Source: UBA922 sp964565405
GTDB taxonomy: Bacteria > Patescibacteriota > Patescibacteriia > Magasanikbacterales > UBA922
NCBI GenBank assembly: GCA_964565405.1
Contig: CAZMEW010000002.1
Location: 1 to 64,000, forward strand
Length of the DNA: 64,000 bases
Reading direction: 5' to 3'
A program made the translations under genes and the position numbers. The notes below the pieces were generated by a model. It had not been told where the DNA came from. It saw only the letters and a program-made list of their open reading frames with translations, and ran no database searches. Below are positions 8,356 through 16,690 of the stretch, piece by piece. How positions within the stretch are numbered: position 1 is the stretch's first letter; each line of letters begins with the position of its first letter.

Positions 8356-9007
8356 TAGAGTTATCATCTGGTTTGACCAGACGAAGGTGTGTGGGCGTCT
8401 GACGAATGCGGTAGCTCTGTCCTCGCATTCCCCCTGGTATACAGGAGAGAATAGGTCTTAGTCGTGGCGCTACGGACAGTTCGCGGACATTATTAGTGTC
8501 GCTCACTGCAGATTCACCGATGGTCGCGAATGATGAGAATGTGAGTGCTTCCTCAAGGATTGACAGTATCTCGAGCTTGAAAAGGAAGTAGCCATCCTCA
8601 CCTGAAGCGTGTTTGAGCTCGACAGTCAGTTCGTGCGGGAGTGTTCGTGATGAACGAATGTCCTCCAGCGTGTACTGTGATATCGTAGCTGAAATTTGTT
8701 TGAAAAGAACATCGGGGAGACTCGTCAATGACCAACTTTCATATTGCGTCCACTCAACATGAAGTTTGATGTGTACACGAGCGAGGTCGCTCGTCTGCGC
8801 GTAGTAGGTTAAGTTTTCACTCTCATTGATGTGTGTAGCGTATAGGGTAAACGAGTGCCACGGCCACTTGGGGCGGAGGAGACCTGGGAGCTTGTAGTCT
8901 TTACCACTGCCATGCCTACGAATGGCAAGGTGGTTCGCGGGAACCCGAATGAAACAGCATACTAGCAGAGCAAGTATGCTTATGGAAAAAATGACGGCGA
9001 TTTCCAT
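8351..9007 (-). CDS. Divergent SPFH/Band-7 membrane protein (GC-rich cassette 2)
   Basis: About 218 aa. A single N-terminal membrane helix (residues 3-20) is followed by a region with the SPFH pattern: VPANHLAIRRHGSG, then LPGLLRPKWPW, then YTLEDIRSSRTLPHEL. SPFH proteins form membrane-associated scaffolds. The ATG at 9007 is chosen because GGAGGT lies 7 nt upstream; an in-frame ATG nearer the site is also possible. The C-terminal about 50 residues are unlike stomatins. Codon use is GC-rich, unlike ychF beside it. A second, ordinary slipin lies at 56940-57671. Similarity is by eye, so the family call is moderate. Confidence 0.6.
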   Translation of the reverse strand: MEIAVIFSISILALLVCCFIRVPANHLAIRRHGSGKDYKLPGLLRPKWPWHSFTLYATHINESENLTYYAQTSDLARVHIKLHVEWTQYESWSLTSLPDVLFKQISATISQYTLEDIRSSRTLPHELTVELKHASGEDGYFLFKLEILSILEEALTFSSFATIGESAVSDTNNVRELSVAPRLRPILSCIPGGMRGQSYRIRQTPTHLRLVKPDDNST

Positions 9008-9333
9008 CTGCATACCTCCAAAGTTGATGGTAAAAGGGCTTGGTACAACATAGCATAAAAAATGCAAAAAGCAAAGCGCCTAGTATATTATTGTACGACA
9101 CCTAATCTTGTCAAGAATAAGCCTGTGGATTATATTTGTGTCTAAGGGATACTAGTATAAAACAAACAGAGCTACCTCTCACCTACCCACCACATGCATG
9201 ATTGAGTTAAAACACGCAATGCAACATAAACACGGCTCATAGACCGTGTTTATTAAAACTATATTTTCGATATTCCGACATGGATTCAACCTGTCCCTTT
9301 TGGACTTTTTCGCGGACAGGTCGGATCTGGCAG
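9008..9333. other. Gene-free stretch between the SPFH gene and tRNA-Arg
   Basis: On the minus strand, TTGACA (about 9108) with TAATAT 18 nt further on could be the SPFH promoter. A 7-8 bp hairpin AAACACGG / CCGTGTTT (9228-9251) looks like a terminator for the upstream tRNA. A further stem, ACCTGTCC / GGACAGGT (about 9289-9324), lies immediately downstream of the tRNA. Nothing coding is apparent. Confidence 0.5.
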
Positions 9334-9405
9334 TGCCCCCACCGCGAATCGAACGCGGATCTAGACGTTAGGAGTGTCTTGTTCTATCCATTGAACTATG
9401 GGAGC
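9334..9405 (-). tRNA. tRNA-Arg (anticodon CCT)
   Basis: Cloverleaf visible on the minus strand: acceptor GCTCCCA / TGGGGGC, anticodon loop CTCCTAA giving CCT, T-arm CCGCG-TTCGATT-CGCGG. Discriminator A. CCA is not encoded. It lies 57 nt downstream of the TrmB-type gene on the same strand. Confidence 0.9.
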
Positions 9406-9430
9406 GTTTGAATTGTCGTACGCAGCGCTA

Positions 9431-9446
9431 TGTTCCATGTGAAACA
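9431..9446. promoter_or_regulatory. parS-like site 1
   Basis: TGTTCCATGTGAAACA matches the bacterial parS consensus TGTTNCACGTGAAACA at 15 of 16 positions. It lies about 4 kb from dnaA, where ParB sites are expected. No parB is in the window. Confidence 0.55.
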
Positions 9447-9462
9447 GCGTGGACACATGAGC

Positions 9463-10206
9463 CTACTTTCCTATTAATGTATACAATAGTGTGTACATAG
9501 AGCCGACCGTAGCCTGGTGTGTGATTATATCAGCACATAACTCACCTTCTTTATCACTAATAGTATATAAAGTATCGTCAGAAATGATTATTTCAATAGA
9601 TTTGTATACAGCTGTATGTACTTTTGGAGCCTCAACCCATTGAATATGTAGGGTTACAGAAAGCTCTTGGACAACCTGTTTGTTTGCAGGAGTATCGAAT
9701 ATACAGCATATATTCGAAGGGTCCGTAGACTGAGATTTAGCTTTGAGGAACTCAGTAAGCGTATCTAGATCTAAACTCACTGGAAAAAGGAGAGAAATAA
9801 GCGGATTTTTATTTGTATACAGTGTTCTATACAAATCAAGAACTCCTTCTTTTCCTATACGATTTGAAAGAAATGGGCGCCCGAGCATTGTATATGACGA
9901 CTCAAGTTTTGGCAAGAGATTTTCAGCATCATTGATGCGATTATTCCACATGTTTTTTTGCTTCTCTGCATACTCGATTAATTTTCTTGGATGTTTCACG
10001 TGGAACTCTGCAGGCTGTGAATTCTTTTTTTGTTCAACCAAATCAAATGCAATTAATTGATCAAGTGAATGATATCCAAGTGTTCGGGTAATACCAGCTC
10101 GGTGGGTGATTGAAGTTACGGTTCCTGATCCAAGTTCAAGAAGAGCAAGATATGTCTTTGCTTCAGTTTCTGCGAGTCCAATTTTTACCAATTCTTCAAT
10201 ATGCAT
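9463..10206 (-). CDS. TrmB-family transcriptional regulator
   Basis: 247 aa. An N-terminal winged helix-turn-helix (IGLAETEAKTYLALLELG...TSITHRAGITRTLGYHSLDQL, residues 8-60) is typical of TrmB-type regulators. A coiled linker (about 80-105) and a C-terminal PLD-like sensor region follow. Two identical 16-bp inverted repeats lie just upstream (10211-10226 and 10264-10279), so self-regulation is likely. A parS-like 16-mer lies inside the gene. The ligand and regulon are unknown. Confidence 0.82.
   Translation of the reverse strand: MHIEELVKIGLAETEAKTYLALLELGSGTVTSITHRAGITRTLGYHSLDQLIAFDLVEQKKNSQPAEFHVKHPRKLIEYAEKQKNMWNNRINDAENLLPKLESSYTMLGRPFLSNRIGKEGVLDLYRTLYTNKNPLISLLFPVSLDLDTLTEFLKAKSQSTDPSNICCIFDTPANKQVVQELSVTLHIQWVEAPKVHTAVYKSIEIIISDDTLYTISDKEGELCADIITHQATVGSMYTLLYTLIGK
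9992..10007. promoter_or_regulatory. parS-like site 2 (inside the TrmB-type gene)
   Basis: TGTTTCACGTGGAACT matches the parS consensus at 14 of 16 positions, including the central CACGTG. parS sites commonly lie inside coding sequence near the origin. Confidence 0.45.
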
Positions 10207-10210
10207 AATT

Positions 10211-10226
10211 GTAAATATAGATTTAC
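10211..10226. promoter_or_regulatory. Operator copy 1 upstream of the TrmB-type regulator
   Basis: Perfect inverted repeat GTAAAT-ATAG-ATTTAC, 5 nt upstream of the regulator start codon. Identical half-sites occur again at 10264-10279. Confidence 0.6.
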
Positions 10227-10263
10227 AATAGGTAATAATATAAATTAAATATAGTATATATTA

Positions 10264-10279
10264 GTAAATATAAATTTAC
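10264..10279. promoter_or_regulatory. Operator copy 2 upstream of the TrmB-type regulator
   Basis: GTAAAT-ATAA-ATTTAC, the same half-sites as copy 1, with start points 53 bp apart. The AT-rich DNA between them should hold the regulator's promoter. Confidence 0.6.
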
Positions 10280-10319
10280 AAGATAGTTCTAAAACAAGAT
10301 ATACAAACATATTTTAACC

Positions 10320-10348
10320 TTGACAAAGAGATTATTTTGTGATATATT
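10320..10348 (+). promoter_or_regulatory. Promoter of GC-rich cassette 3
   Basis: TTGACA (10320-10325), 17-bp spacer, TATATT (10343-10348). The leader then carries a perfect GGTCCT / AGGACC hairpin at 10353-10371. Confidence 0.8.
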
Positions 10349-10390
10349 ATTGGGTCCTTATAGTGAGGACCAAAAGCAATGGAGTCCGTC

Positions 10391-11275
10391 ATGTCGAAGA
10401 ATAAGACCAAGCAGCAGATCCACACGCTCGCCACACAGTCCGAGAAATCGGACAAGAAGAGTGGGGCAGTGAAGCTGCTCGTGATCTCGGCGCTCATCCT
10501 CAGCAGCATCGCCATCTTCCTCCTCACCAAGGAGAATCGCGAGGTGGTGAAGCGCGAACCTCAACTGGCGACTCAGCACATCAGTACTCCTGCGCCCCGT
10601 GCGCAGCAGCTGGTGCCATCACCGATAGAGATCAACCACGATTTCCGGAGCGTGGAGAGCCTTCCGCAGATCGTACCGGATCAACTTCGTACATCTGCAG
10701 ACGTGATCCTTAAACTGGAAGCTAGTCCATTCCTTCAGACGCAGGATGACCACGAGATCTTCGCTCTCCTCAAGGAATATGTGGAAGGGAAACGCGCTAT
10801 CCACTGGACGCTTGACCCCAATCCTCTTATTAGCAAAGGAGCAAGTGCTTCTGCGGCAATGGCGTTCAATTGCGTCGATCCCAATCCTGGAGACAGTTTT
10901 GGAGTCGGCCCGGTACAGTGGAATACGGAAATGGTAGCGCTCGTGTTCTACCATGAGCTCAAACATGCGGTCGACTGCCATGTTTATGAGCAGAAACATG
11001 GTGTGCGTCGTGAGCCAGACGACGTGAGTCTGGAAGAGTCGGAAAAAGTCGCGTATGCGGCCCAAGTACGTTTCTTCGTAGCGCTCTATCATGCGGGCAT
11101 GCTTCCGAAGGTCGTGAGCGGCTCACCATATGGAGATTTCGGGATCTTCCAGAACATGCAGGAGGTGTGGCAGGCAATCCTGAACAATCGTTTTGGTGAG
11201 TGGTACCGACAAGCTGGTGCTCGCAACAAACCAATGGTACTGAACCCAAGCGTGTACCAGAGGGCTGACAACTAA
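10391..11275 (+). CDS. Membrane-anchored HExxH (zincin-like) protein, GC-rich cassette 3
   Basis: 294 aa of unrecognised family. Start ATG 10391 is preferred because GGAG lies 6 nt upstream; an in-frame ATG at 10379 would add four residues. One membrane helix (LLVISALILSSIAIFLL) near residues 28-45 is followed by a Pro/Gln-rich linker and a globular domain. The segment VALVFYHELKHAVDCH contains HELKH, a zinc-protease HExxH motif. A third ligand cannot be assigned with confidence; E/D residues follow at about residues 213-220. Codon use is GC-rich. It has its own promoter, leader hairpin and terminator. Topology suggests the catalytic part faces outside. Function is inference. Confidence 0.6.
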   Translation: MSKNKTKQQIHTLATQSEKSDKKSGAVKLLVISALILSSIAIFLLTKENREVVKREPQLATQHISTPAPRAQQLVPSPIEINHDFRSVESLPQIVPDQLRTSADVILKLEASPFLQTQDDHEIFALLKEYVEGKRAIHWTLDPNPLISKGASASAAMAFNCVDPNPGDSFGVGPVQWNTEMVALVFYHELKHAVDCHVYEQKHGVRREPDDVSLEESEKVAYAAQVRFFVALYHAGMLPKVVSGSPYGDFGIFQNMQEVWQAILNNRFGEWYRQAGARNKPMVLNPSVYQRADN

Positions 11276-11295
11276 AGACGGGTGAAAAAACAACT

Positions 11296-11349
11296 GAGGG
11301 CGTACCCGTCGCGCCCTCCACAACCAAAAGTACATCACACCTGTGGTGT
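11296..11349 (+). terminator. 3' stem-loop and terminator of cassette 3
   Basis: GAGGGCG / CGCCCTC stem (11296-11318), then a 19-mer centred on ACACC-TGT-GGTGT (11331-11349) followed by seven Ts. The same 19 bases recur exactly at 55001-55019 after cassette 8. Confidence 0.7.
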
Positions 11350-11376
11350 TTTTTTGTTTTGTCCGAAGAGTACTTA

Positions 11377-11405
11377 TTGACAATCTCAAGAGGGTTTGAT
11401 ATAGG
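11377..11405 (+). promoter_or_regulatory. Promoter of GC-rich cassette 4
   Basis: TTGACA (11377-11382), 17-bp spacer, TATAGG (11400-11405). A CACCCA / TGGGTG leader hairpin follows at about 11421-11437. Confidence 0.7.
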
Positions 11406-11470
11406 TTGAACATCTTTGTCACCCAGGCTATGGGTGCTGACCACCTCTGTGTGAGGTAAGGAGTGTTGTC

Positions 11471-11875
11471 ATGCATCGTGTCGTGTCTACGAAGATTAAG
11501 GTGAGCGAGGGGGTGTCGGTCCGCATGGAGTCCCTTCTCGGGGGTAAGGATATTATGGACAAGTTCGACATGTACGTCGAACTTTCCTATGACAACGACG
11601 GTGCCCTGGCCGCACACGTCCGGTCCCCCAAAGTGAACTCCGCCGGGGATAAGGGGCTGCCCCTCAACATTCCCGAGGAGTTCGTGCTCGTCCGTGGATT
11701 CAACGACGATTCGGACAGAGGTCAGATGGACGACAATATCTTCACGCGGGAGGAGGCGATCGTGGCCCTCGAGACAAGTATCGCCCAGCAACGCCAGGGT
11801 GCGCAGGAGGCGCTCGAGCGGGCCGCGAAGTACGAGGGGATTCTCAAGGGCCTCAAAGATCCGAGCGTGGAGTAA
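11471..11875 (+). CDS. GC-rich orphan protein of unknown function (cassette 4)
   Basis: 134 aa, not recognised. The start is set by AAGGAG 7 nt upstream of the ATG. No signal peptide or membrane helix. The last about 45 residues (REEAIVALETSIAQQRQ and onward) form a probable helical or coiled-coil tail rich in Ala, Gln and Glu. Codon use is strongly GC-rich compared with the small membrane protein and rmuC that follow. It has its own promoter, leader hairpin, 3' stem and terminator, like cassette 3 immediately upstream. Confidence 0.7.
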   Translation: MHRVVSTKIKVSEGVSVRMESLLGGKDIMDKFDMYVELSYDNDGALAAHVRSPKVNSAGDKGLPLNIPEEFVLVRGFNDDSDRGQMDDNIFTREEAIVALETSIAQQRQGAQEALERAAKYEGILKGLKDPSVE

Positions 11876-11908
11876 GCGCGTTTACCAGTGCCTAGGCTTA
11901 GTAAAGAG

Positions 11909-11977
11909 TCGGTCCTGATCCGTGGGGGTTGGGGCCGGCTCGAGAGAATATTAAAGACACTATTGGGTGTTTTTTTG
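11909..11977 (+). terminator. 3' stem-loop and terminator of cassette 4
   Basis: Imperfect GC stem (GTCGGTCC with GGGGCCGGC, about 11908-11939), an A-rich spacer, then a small ACAC / GTGT hairpin (11957-11970) and seven Ts. Confidence 0.55.
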
Positions 11978-12018
11978 TTTTAGTGCCACTGCTGACGTAA
12001 TTCTTTAGGTGTGTTATT

Positions 12019-12150
12019 ATGGATAATACTATGGATGGAGTCTTATCAATTCTTATACTTATTCTTGGAGCGGCCGCTGCAGCTCTAATTGCATTTTTCT
12101 TTGGAAAAGTTGGGAAAAGGAATGATCCAGATGATAAAGATATTAATTAA
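12019..12150 (+). CDS. Small single-helix membrane protein
   Basis: 43 aa: a short N-terminus, one membrane helix (VLSILILILGAAAAALIAFF, residues 8-27) and a charged tail ending in DPDDKDIN. It ends 6 nt before rmuC, so it is probably translated with it. Base composition matches the core, not the GC-rich cassettes. No known family; possibly a leader-peptide-like partner of RmuC. Confidence 0.55.
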   Translation: MDNTMDGVLSILILILGAAAAALIAFFFGKVGKRNDPDDKDIN

Positions 12151-12156
12151 TTTTGT

Positions 12157-13254
12157 ATGAATAATGTATTACTCGGGATATTTGGCATATTACTGCTTGG
12201 CATGCTTGCGGTAATTATATTGATGTATAAAAAATTGAGTGATGCAGGAAAGGCAACAGAAAATCCAGAAGAACAGAAAGCAATTTTTCTCATGTTCCAG
12301 CAGCAACTGCAGGATATGCAGAAAACAATGGACATGAAAATTTCTGAAACACATAAAATCGTGGGGGATGGCCAACAGAATCTACATCATACGATTCAGG
12401 CACAGTTTGCACAAAGCTCAAAAATTATTACAGACATTACCGAAAAATTAACAACATTGGATAAAACAAATCAACAAGTGATTGGTTTTTCCGCACAATT
12501 GAGCAATCTCGAAAAAGTATTGAAGCATCAGAAGCAGCGTGGGAATCTCGGAGAAGCGGGCCTGAATCTGGTCCTCGAAAATATGCTACCTCCGACAGCG
12601 TTCAAATTGCAGTATCAATTCCCAGACGGTGATACTGTTGATGCTGCTATTATGACCAAGGACGGCATTATTCCCGTGGATGCAAAATTTTCTCTTGATA
12701 ATTATGAACGTCTGATTCATGAACCCGAGGGACCTAATCGGGAAATGCTTGAGAAAGAATTTAAGAACGATTTGAAGAAGCGAATCGATGAAACGAGCAA
12801 GTATATCAAGCCGAATGCGGGTACACTCGAGTTTGCATTTATGTTTATACCCTCTGAAGCGATTTACTACGATTTGCTTATTAACGAAGTTGGGGCTGTC
12901 AAAGTTAATACACGCAATTTGATCGACTATGCCTTTAACGAACGCAAAGTAATCATTGTTTCACCAACCACTTTTGCGGCGTATCTCCAGACCGTGCTTC
13001 AAGGACTTCGTGCTTTGAAAATTGAGGAAAGCGCTAAGGTTATTAAAAAGAATGTAGAAATGCTCGGGAAGCATTTGCTTGCGTATGACGAGTATATGAA
13101 AAAACTCGGAGTAAGTCTCGGGACAGTTATAAATCACTACAATACAGCGAATAAGGAGCTTGGGAAAATAGATAAGGATGTGCTGAAGATCACGGGGGGG
13201 CAGTCTGATCTCGGTACTCGGGAAACAATCGATCGTCCAATGCTTGACAATTAG
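12157..13254 (+). CDS. rmuC: DNA recombination protein RmuC
   Basis: 365 aa. An N-terminal membrane helix (LLGIFGILLLGMLAVIILM) is followed by a coiled coil (about 45-120). The RmuC nuclease-like core starts at GNLGEAGLNLVLENML, with DAAIMTKDGIIPVDAKFSLDNY resembling the PD-(D/E)xK core of the family, and the conserved VSPTTFAAYLQTV-type segment follows later. RmuC limits rearrangements at inverted repeats in E. coli. Normal family length. Confidence 0.92.
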   Translation: MNNVLLGIFGILLLGMLAVIILMYKKLSDAGKATENPEEQKAIFLMFQQQLQDMQKTMDMKISETHKIVGDGQQNLHHTIQAQFAQSSKIITDITEKLTTLDKTNQQVIGFSAQLSNLEKVLKHQKQRGNLGEAGLNLVLENMLPPTAFKLQYQFPDGDTVDAAIMTKDGIIPVDAKFSLDNYERLIHEPEGPNREMLEKEFKNDLKKRIDETSKYIKPNAGTLEFAFMFIPSEAIYYDLLINEVGAVKVNTRNLIDYAFNERKVIIVSPTTFAAYLQTVLQGLRALKIEESAKVIKKNVEMLGKHLLAYDEYMKKLGVSLGTVINHYNTANKELGKIDKDVLKITGGQSDLGTRETIDRPMLDN

Positions 13255-13323
13255 GTGCTATTTGGCTATACTCTACCCACTCTCACAGTTTATTTATCAA
13301 ATCCGAAGAATTAGATATTTATT

Positions 13324-13593
13324 ATGCCAATTTTACGAAACGCGAAGAAAGCTCTTCGCCAATCAAAAAGACGCGAAGCTGAAAACCTCGTGTTCAAGCG
13401 AGCGTATAAGGAAGCCTTGAAAAAAGCCCGAACTGCGGTAGAAAAAGGCGAAAAAGATGTAGTAGAAAAAATCAAACTTGCACAGAAGAAGCTCGATAAA
13501 GCGGTAAAGAAAGGTGTATTGAAGCAGAATACTGCATCACGCTATCTCTCACGAATGACCAGTAAAGCAGCTAAACTTGTAAAGAAAGCGTAA
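13324..13593 (+). CDS. rpsT: 30S ribosomal protein S20
   Basis: 89-aa, very lysine-rich helical protein with the family pattern: N-terminal MPILRNAKKALRQSKRRE, then NLVFKRAYKEALKKART, and C-terminal NTASRYLSRMTSKAAKLV. Single gene with a strong terminator immediately downstream. Confidence 0.95.
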   Translation: MPILRNAKKALRQSKRREAENLVFKRAYKEALKKARTAVEKGEKDVVEKIKLAQKKLDKAVKKGVLKQNTASRYLSRMTSKAAKLVKKA

Positions 13594-13605
13594 AAAATTT
13601 ATACT

Positions 13606-13630
13606 AAATCCGAGTTTAACTCGGATTTTT
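13606..13630 (+). terminator. rpsT terminator
   Basis: AAATCCGAG / CTCGGATTT hairpin with a T-tract, 13606-13630. Confidence 0.85.
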
Positions 13631-13647
13631 TATTATCATCAAATTTT

Positions 13648-14958
13648 ATGACTGGAGAACGAAAGGGCCCTAGTGAACAGGAGTTGGGATTAGAAAAAAC
13701 ATCTACAGAGCCTGCAGGAGGAGCAGATAAGAAGCCGCGCAGCAAAAAAAGAATCGTTGAGGGTAATAAAACAAAAATTTTTGTAAGTGAGAATGAGGGG
13801 GGTGGGGAATTTATTGGATCTTCAGAAATGCAAGAAAGAATTGATGGAATTCTTTCAGAAGCTGCACTCAATCTAGAGCCTGAGGCAGTGGTGGAAATTA
13901 AAGCTCAGTTTGAACGCGCAATGGTAATCGGGCTTCGAAAAATTGCTCAAAAGAAAAACGAGGAATCAGACTACGATGTCAGTAGTGCAAAGGGGGCGTT
14001 TTATTCAGCGAAAATGGAACAGTTGAAACATGTAATCGATTTTGAAATCAATAATTACGAACAAGTTACAGAAATATTCAAACGCGCTGCTCGGTTTTTG
14101 AAGCCAGAGGTGGTGCAAAATTTAAAAGATCAGTTCAAGCGCTCAGTTGAGCGTATTCGTAATGATAGTTTTGGACATGATACTTCCGAACAAATTAAAA
14201 TATTAAGTGCGGATGTTGATGAGGCAATTCAGAATAGTAGGAGACCAGAAAAAGAAGATCAATTAATTCCAGAACTCAAGACGAGAAGAAAAATGAATGA
14301 AAAATTTGGAATAACAGTCCAGGGATTATTAGAAGATGAGAAGGTTCTGCTGGTAGAGATGGATCTTGATGGTTTCAAACAAATTAATGATAGTCTTGGG
14401 CATGTAGTTGGAGATAAAGTCTTACGTTCGTTTGGCATCTCCTTATTTGGAGCCCCACGTCCAGATGATACGGTGGCACATTATAGTGGTGATGAGTTTG
14501 GAATGCTATTGAAACTGAAACAAGAGGATAACGCAAAAGATATTGTAAAAAGAATTATAAATAAAGCACAAGATGAGGATAGAAAAACTCGGCCAATTCC
14601 CGACACTCAAGAAGTGAGTATTGGAATTGTTGAGATTGGTTTTGGAGATAAAGAGCAGTTTGATTTTGATAGGGCTCGTGATTTTTCTGATCAGGCTGCG
14701 GCTGTATCAAAAACACTAGGCATTTTACTAGAAATTCGTGGAAACAATAAAAGTTCCGGAGAACGTATTGTGCAATATTCAGAAATAGAAGAAATAAAGT
14801 CTCAATATCCAGAAGAAGAATGGGAAATTGCAGATATTGTACGGGGGATGAAGCGAGGATTGGGAAGTCTACTTTCGATAGGGCAGATGGCTGAGATGGC
14901 AAAAATGTCGAGAAATGGTGAAATGCAGAAAGTTCTTAAAGAGCGTGGTGTAGAATAG
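13648..14958 (+). CDS. GGDEF-domain protein (putative diguanylate cyclase)
   Basis: 436 aa. An acidic, low-complexity N-terminus and a helical region (about 70-210) precede a GGDEF domain. The substrate-binding segment MDLDGFKQINDSLGHVVGD (about residue 235) is intact and the signature reads YSGDEF rather than GGDEF; SGDEF versions are often active. No membrane helix or known sensor domain. c-di-GMP synthesis is a family inference. It starts right after the rpsT terminator. Confidence 0.85.
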   Translation: MTGERKGPSEQELGLEKTSTEPAGGADKKPRSKKRIVEGNKTKIFVSENEGGGEFIGSSEMQERIDGILSEAALNLEPEAVVEIKAQFERAMVIGLRKIAQKKNEESDYDVSSAKGAFYSAKMEQLKHVIDFEINNYEQVTEIFKRAARFLKPEVVQNLKDQFKRSVERIRNDSFGHDTSEQIKILSADVDEAIQNSRRPEKEDQLIPELKTRRKMNEKFGITVQGLLEDEKVLLVEMDLDGFKQINDSLGHVVGDKVLRSFGISLFGAPRPDDTVAHYSGDEFGMLLKLKQEDNAKDIVKRIINKAQDEDRKTRPIPDTQEVSIGIVEIGFGDKEQFDFDRARDFSDQAAAVSKTLGILLEIRGNNKSSGERIVQYSEIEEIKSQYPEEEWEIADIVRGMKRGLGSLLSIGQMAEMAKMSRNGEMQKVLKERGVE

Positions 14959-14962
14959 TGCA

Positions 14963-15937
14963 TTAATTCACACAAATTTTTGCAACAAGCAGATCAATCA
15001 TAACCGGCATACCACCCTTGCCGGTTTTTGTTGCAATATCAATAGAAAGTAATTCTTCATAGATTGCCTTTAGTTGATCGAGGCTATATGAGCGAAGAAG
15101 GGGGATGGTTTTTTTTGTCACAAATGGGTGGAGGTTAAGCTTCTGTGCAATTACATCGGGAGGTGTGGTGGGAGTATTTAAGAGAACATCTTTAAGTTCA
15201 AGCATGATACGGAATTGTCGGACCATCATTGCGAAAATATACTGAGCTTCCTGACCATTTCCATATTGTTCACGGATCATCGCATATACTTTCTCTGGCT
15301 TTTTCATAACAATCGCATCAACTAGATTGAAAATATTATCGTCAACTGTCTCATTGATAAACAAACGAACATCTTCAATAGTGCATTGTTTGTCTTTGCA
15401 ATAAGCGGCCAACTGTTCGACTAATGAATGGACAAACCACATGTCGCCTCTTGAATGAAGAGTAATAAAATTAAGTGCGGTATGTTCCATTACCACGTTG
15501 TGTTCTCTGGCATGCTCAGAAATCCATTTTTTAAGATCCTCCCCTTCGAGAATATTAAAATGCTGGGAGTACTTGGTTTCCTTAAGTTTTTTTAGTAAAT
15601 CTTTTTGTACCTTTGTCTTATAACTGTCATTTCTCTCGTAGAGAACACAAATGGTGGTAGGAGGGAGTGCAGCTTCATTGGTGATGATGGTCTCAATTTT
15701 TTCATGAAGTTCATTGTGTTTTGACGCAAGCGCGCTATCAATAATGACCATTCTTTTTTCTGCAAGAAAAGGGGTACTATGGAGTTCGGTGAAAATAGTA
15801 CTTGGTTTTTCTACCAGAGCATCAAGGCGGATTACATTATAACCAGAAGGATCGCGATCAGCTTTGAATTTCTCAATCATTTTATACAAGCGATCTCGAC
15901 TTCGGAATGTATCTTTGCCGTATAAGAATATAAGCAT
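14963..15937 (-). CDS. holA: DNA polymerase III delta subunit
   Basis: Clamp-loader delta subunit. The 324 aa follow the HolA layout: N-terminal IFLYGKDTFRSRDRLYKMIE, then FLAEKRMVIIDSALASK, and a C-terminal helical domain (FAMMVRQFRIMLELKDVLLN...HPFVTKKTIPLLRSYSLDQL). It lacks a Walker A, as expected for delta. Converges with the GGDEF gene with a 4-bp gap and no visible terminator between them. Confidence 0.92.
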   Translation of the reverse strand: MLIFLYGKDTFRSRDRLYKMIEKFKADRDPSGYNVIRLDALVEKPSTIFTELHSTPFLAEKRMVIIDSALASKHNELHEKIETIITNEAALPPTTICVLYERNDSYKTKVQKDLLKKLKETKYSQHFNILEGEDLKKWISEHAREHNVVMEHTALNFITLHSRGDMWFVHSLVEQLAAYCKDKQCTIEDVRLFINETVDDNIFNLVDAIVMKKPEKVYAMIREQYGNGQEAQYIFAMMVRQFRIMLELKDVLLNTPTTPPDVIAQKLNLHPFVTKKTIPLLRSYSLDQLKAIYEELLSIDIATKTGKGGMPVMIDLLVAKICVN

Positions 15938-16045
15938 AGTAAAAGAATTGTACCTGGTTTTCGAAAGTTACTCAATCTCTTGAAAAGAGAGCGTCTATAG
16001 GATATACTGTAAAGGCTTTATTTATTAATTTAACCGATTATACGT

Positions 16046-16570
16046 ATGTGTATGAATGGTTCTTCGAAAAAGGCACAGTGGGGGCTATTAGCGCTTCGTC
16101 TTGCTGCGGGTATCGTGTTTGTATACCATGGTTGGCTCAAGCTGGGTAATATGGAAACAACAGTCATGTTTTTTAATTCTCTCGGCCTTCCTGTTGCAGG
16201 ATTCTTTGCATGGCTAGTCGCATTAGTAGAATTTGTAGGCGGAATCGCATTAATTTTGGGGGTATTCACCAGTATGGTTGCTGTAATACTTGCGATCAAC
16301 ATGATCGTTGCGTTATTACTCGCGCACACAAAAATGCCATACCAATCAGCGGAACTTCCAATCATGCTTCTTGCAAGTATGTTGGCTTTGAAAGCTCTCG
16401 GAGCTGGGAAATGGGCGCTCATGCAAAAAGACGCAGGCTGTTATTGTGGGGGGAAATATGGAGTACATGCTGGAGCTAGTGATGATAAAAATGATGATGA
16501 GTGTTGTGGGGGTGGATGCGGATGTTGCGATGATCATGGTAAGGAAGAAAAAAAGGAAGAAAAAGTATAA
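16046..16570 (+). CDS. DoxX-family membrane protein with a cysteine-rich tail
   Basis: 174 aa. Four membrane helices in the first 130 residues follow the DoxX pattern (LALRLAAGIVFVYHGWLKLG, then VEFVGGIALILGVF). The tail has a cysteine/glycine cluster (CYCGG, then DDECCGGGCGCCDDH) and a Glu/Lys end, suggesting metal binding. DoxX proteins are often linked to thiol or oxidative-stress chemistry. The gene for an NDH-2-like flavoprotein follows, but a terminator lies between them. Confidence 0.85.
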   Translation: MCMNGSSKKAQWGLLALRLAAGIVFVYHGWLKLGNMETTVMFFNSLGLPVAGFFAWLVALVEFVGGIALILGVFTSMVAVILAINMIVALLLAHTKMPYQSAELPIMLLASMLALKALGAGKWALMQKDAGCYCGGKYGVHAGASDDKNDDECCGGGCGCCDDHGKEEKKEEKV

Positions 16571-16583
16571 TAAACAATTATAT

Positions 16584-16607
16584 AAAATCCGAGTTAAACT
16601 CGGATTT
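16584..16607 (+). terminator. DoxX gene terminator
   Basis: AAAATCCGAG / CTCGGATTTT hairpin, nearly the same stem as the rpsT terminator. Confidence 0.8.
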
Positions 16608-16690
16608 TATAATAGAGTATGTAGATATATGGTGGGTGACTAGTCAAGCATTACTCAGACTGTTATACTAATCAAACATTAGTATAAACT

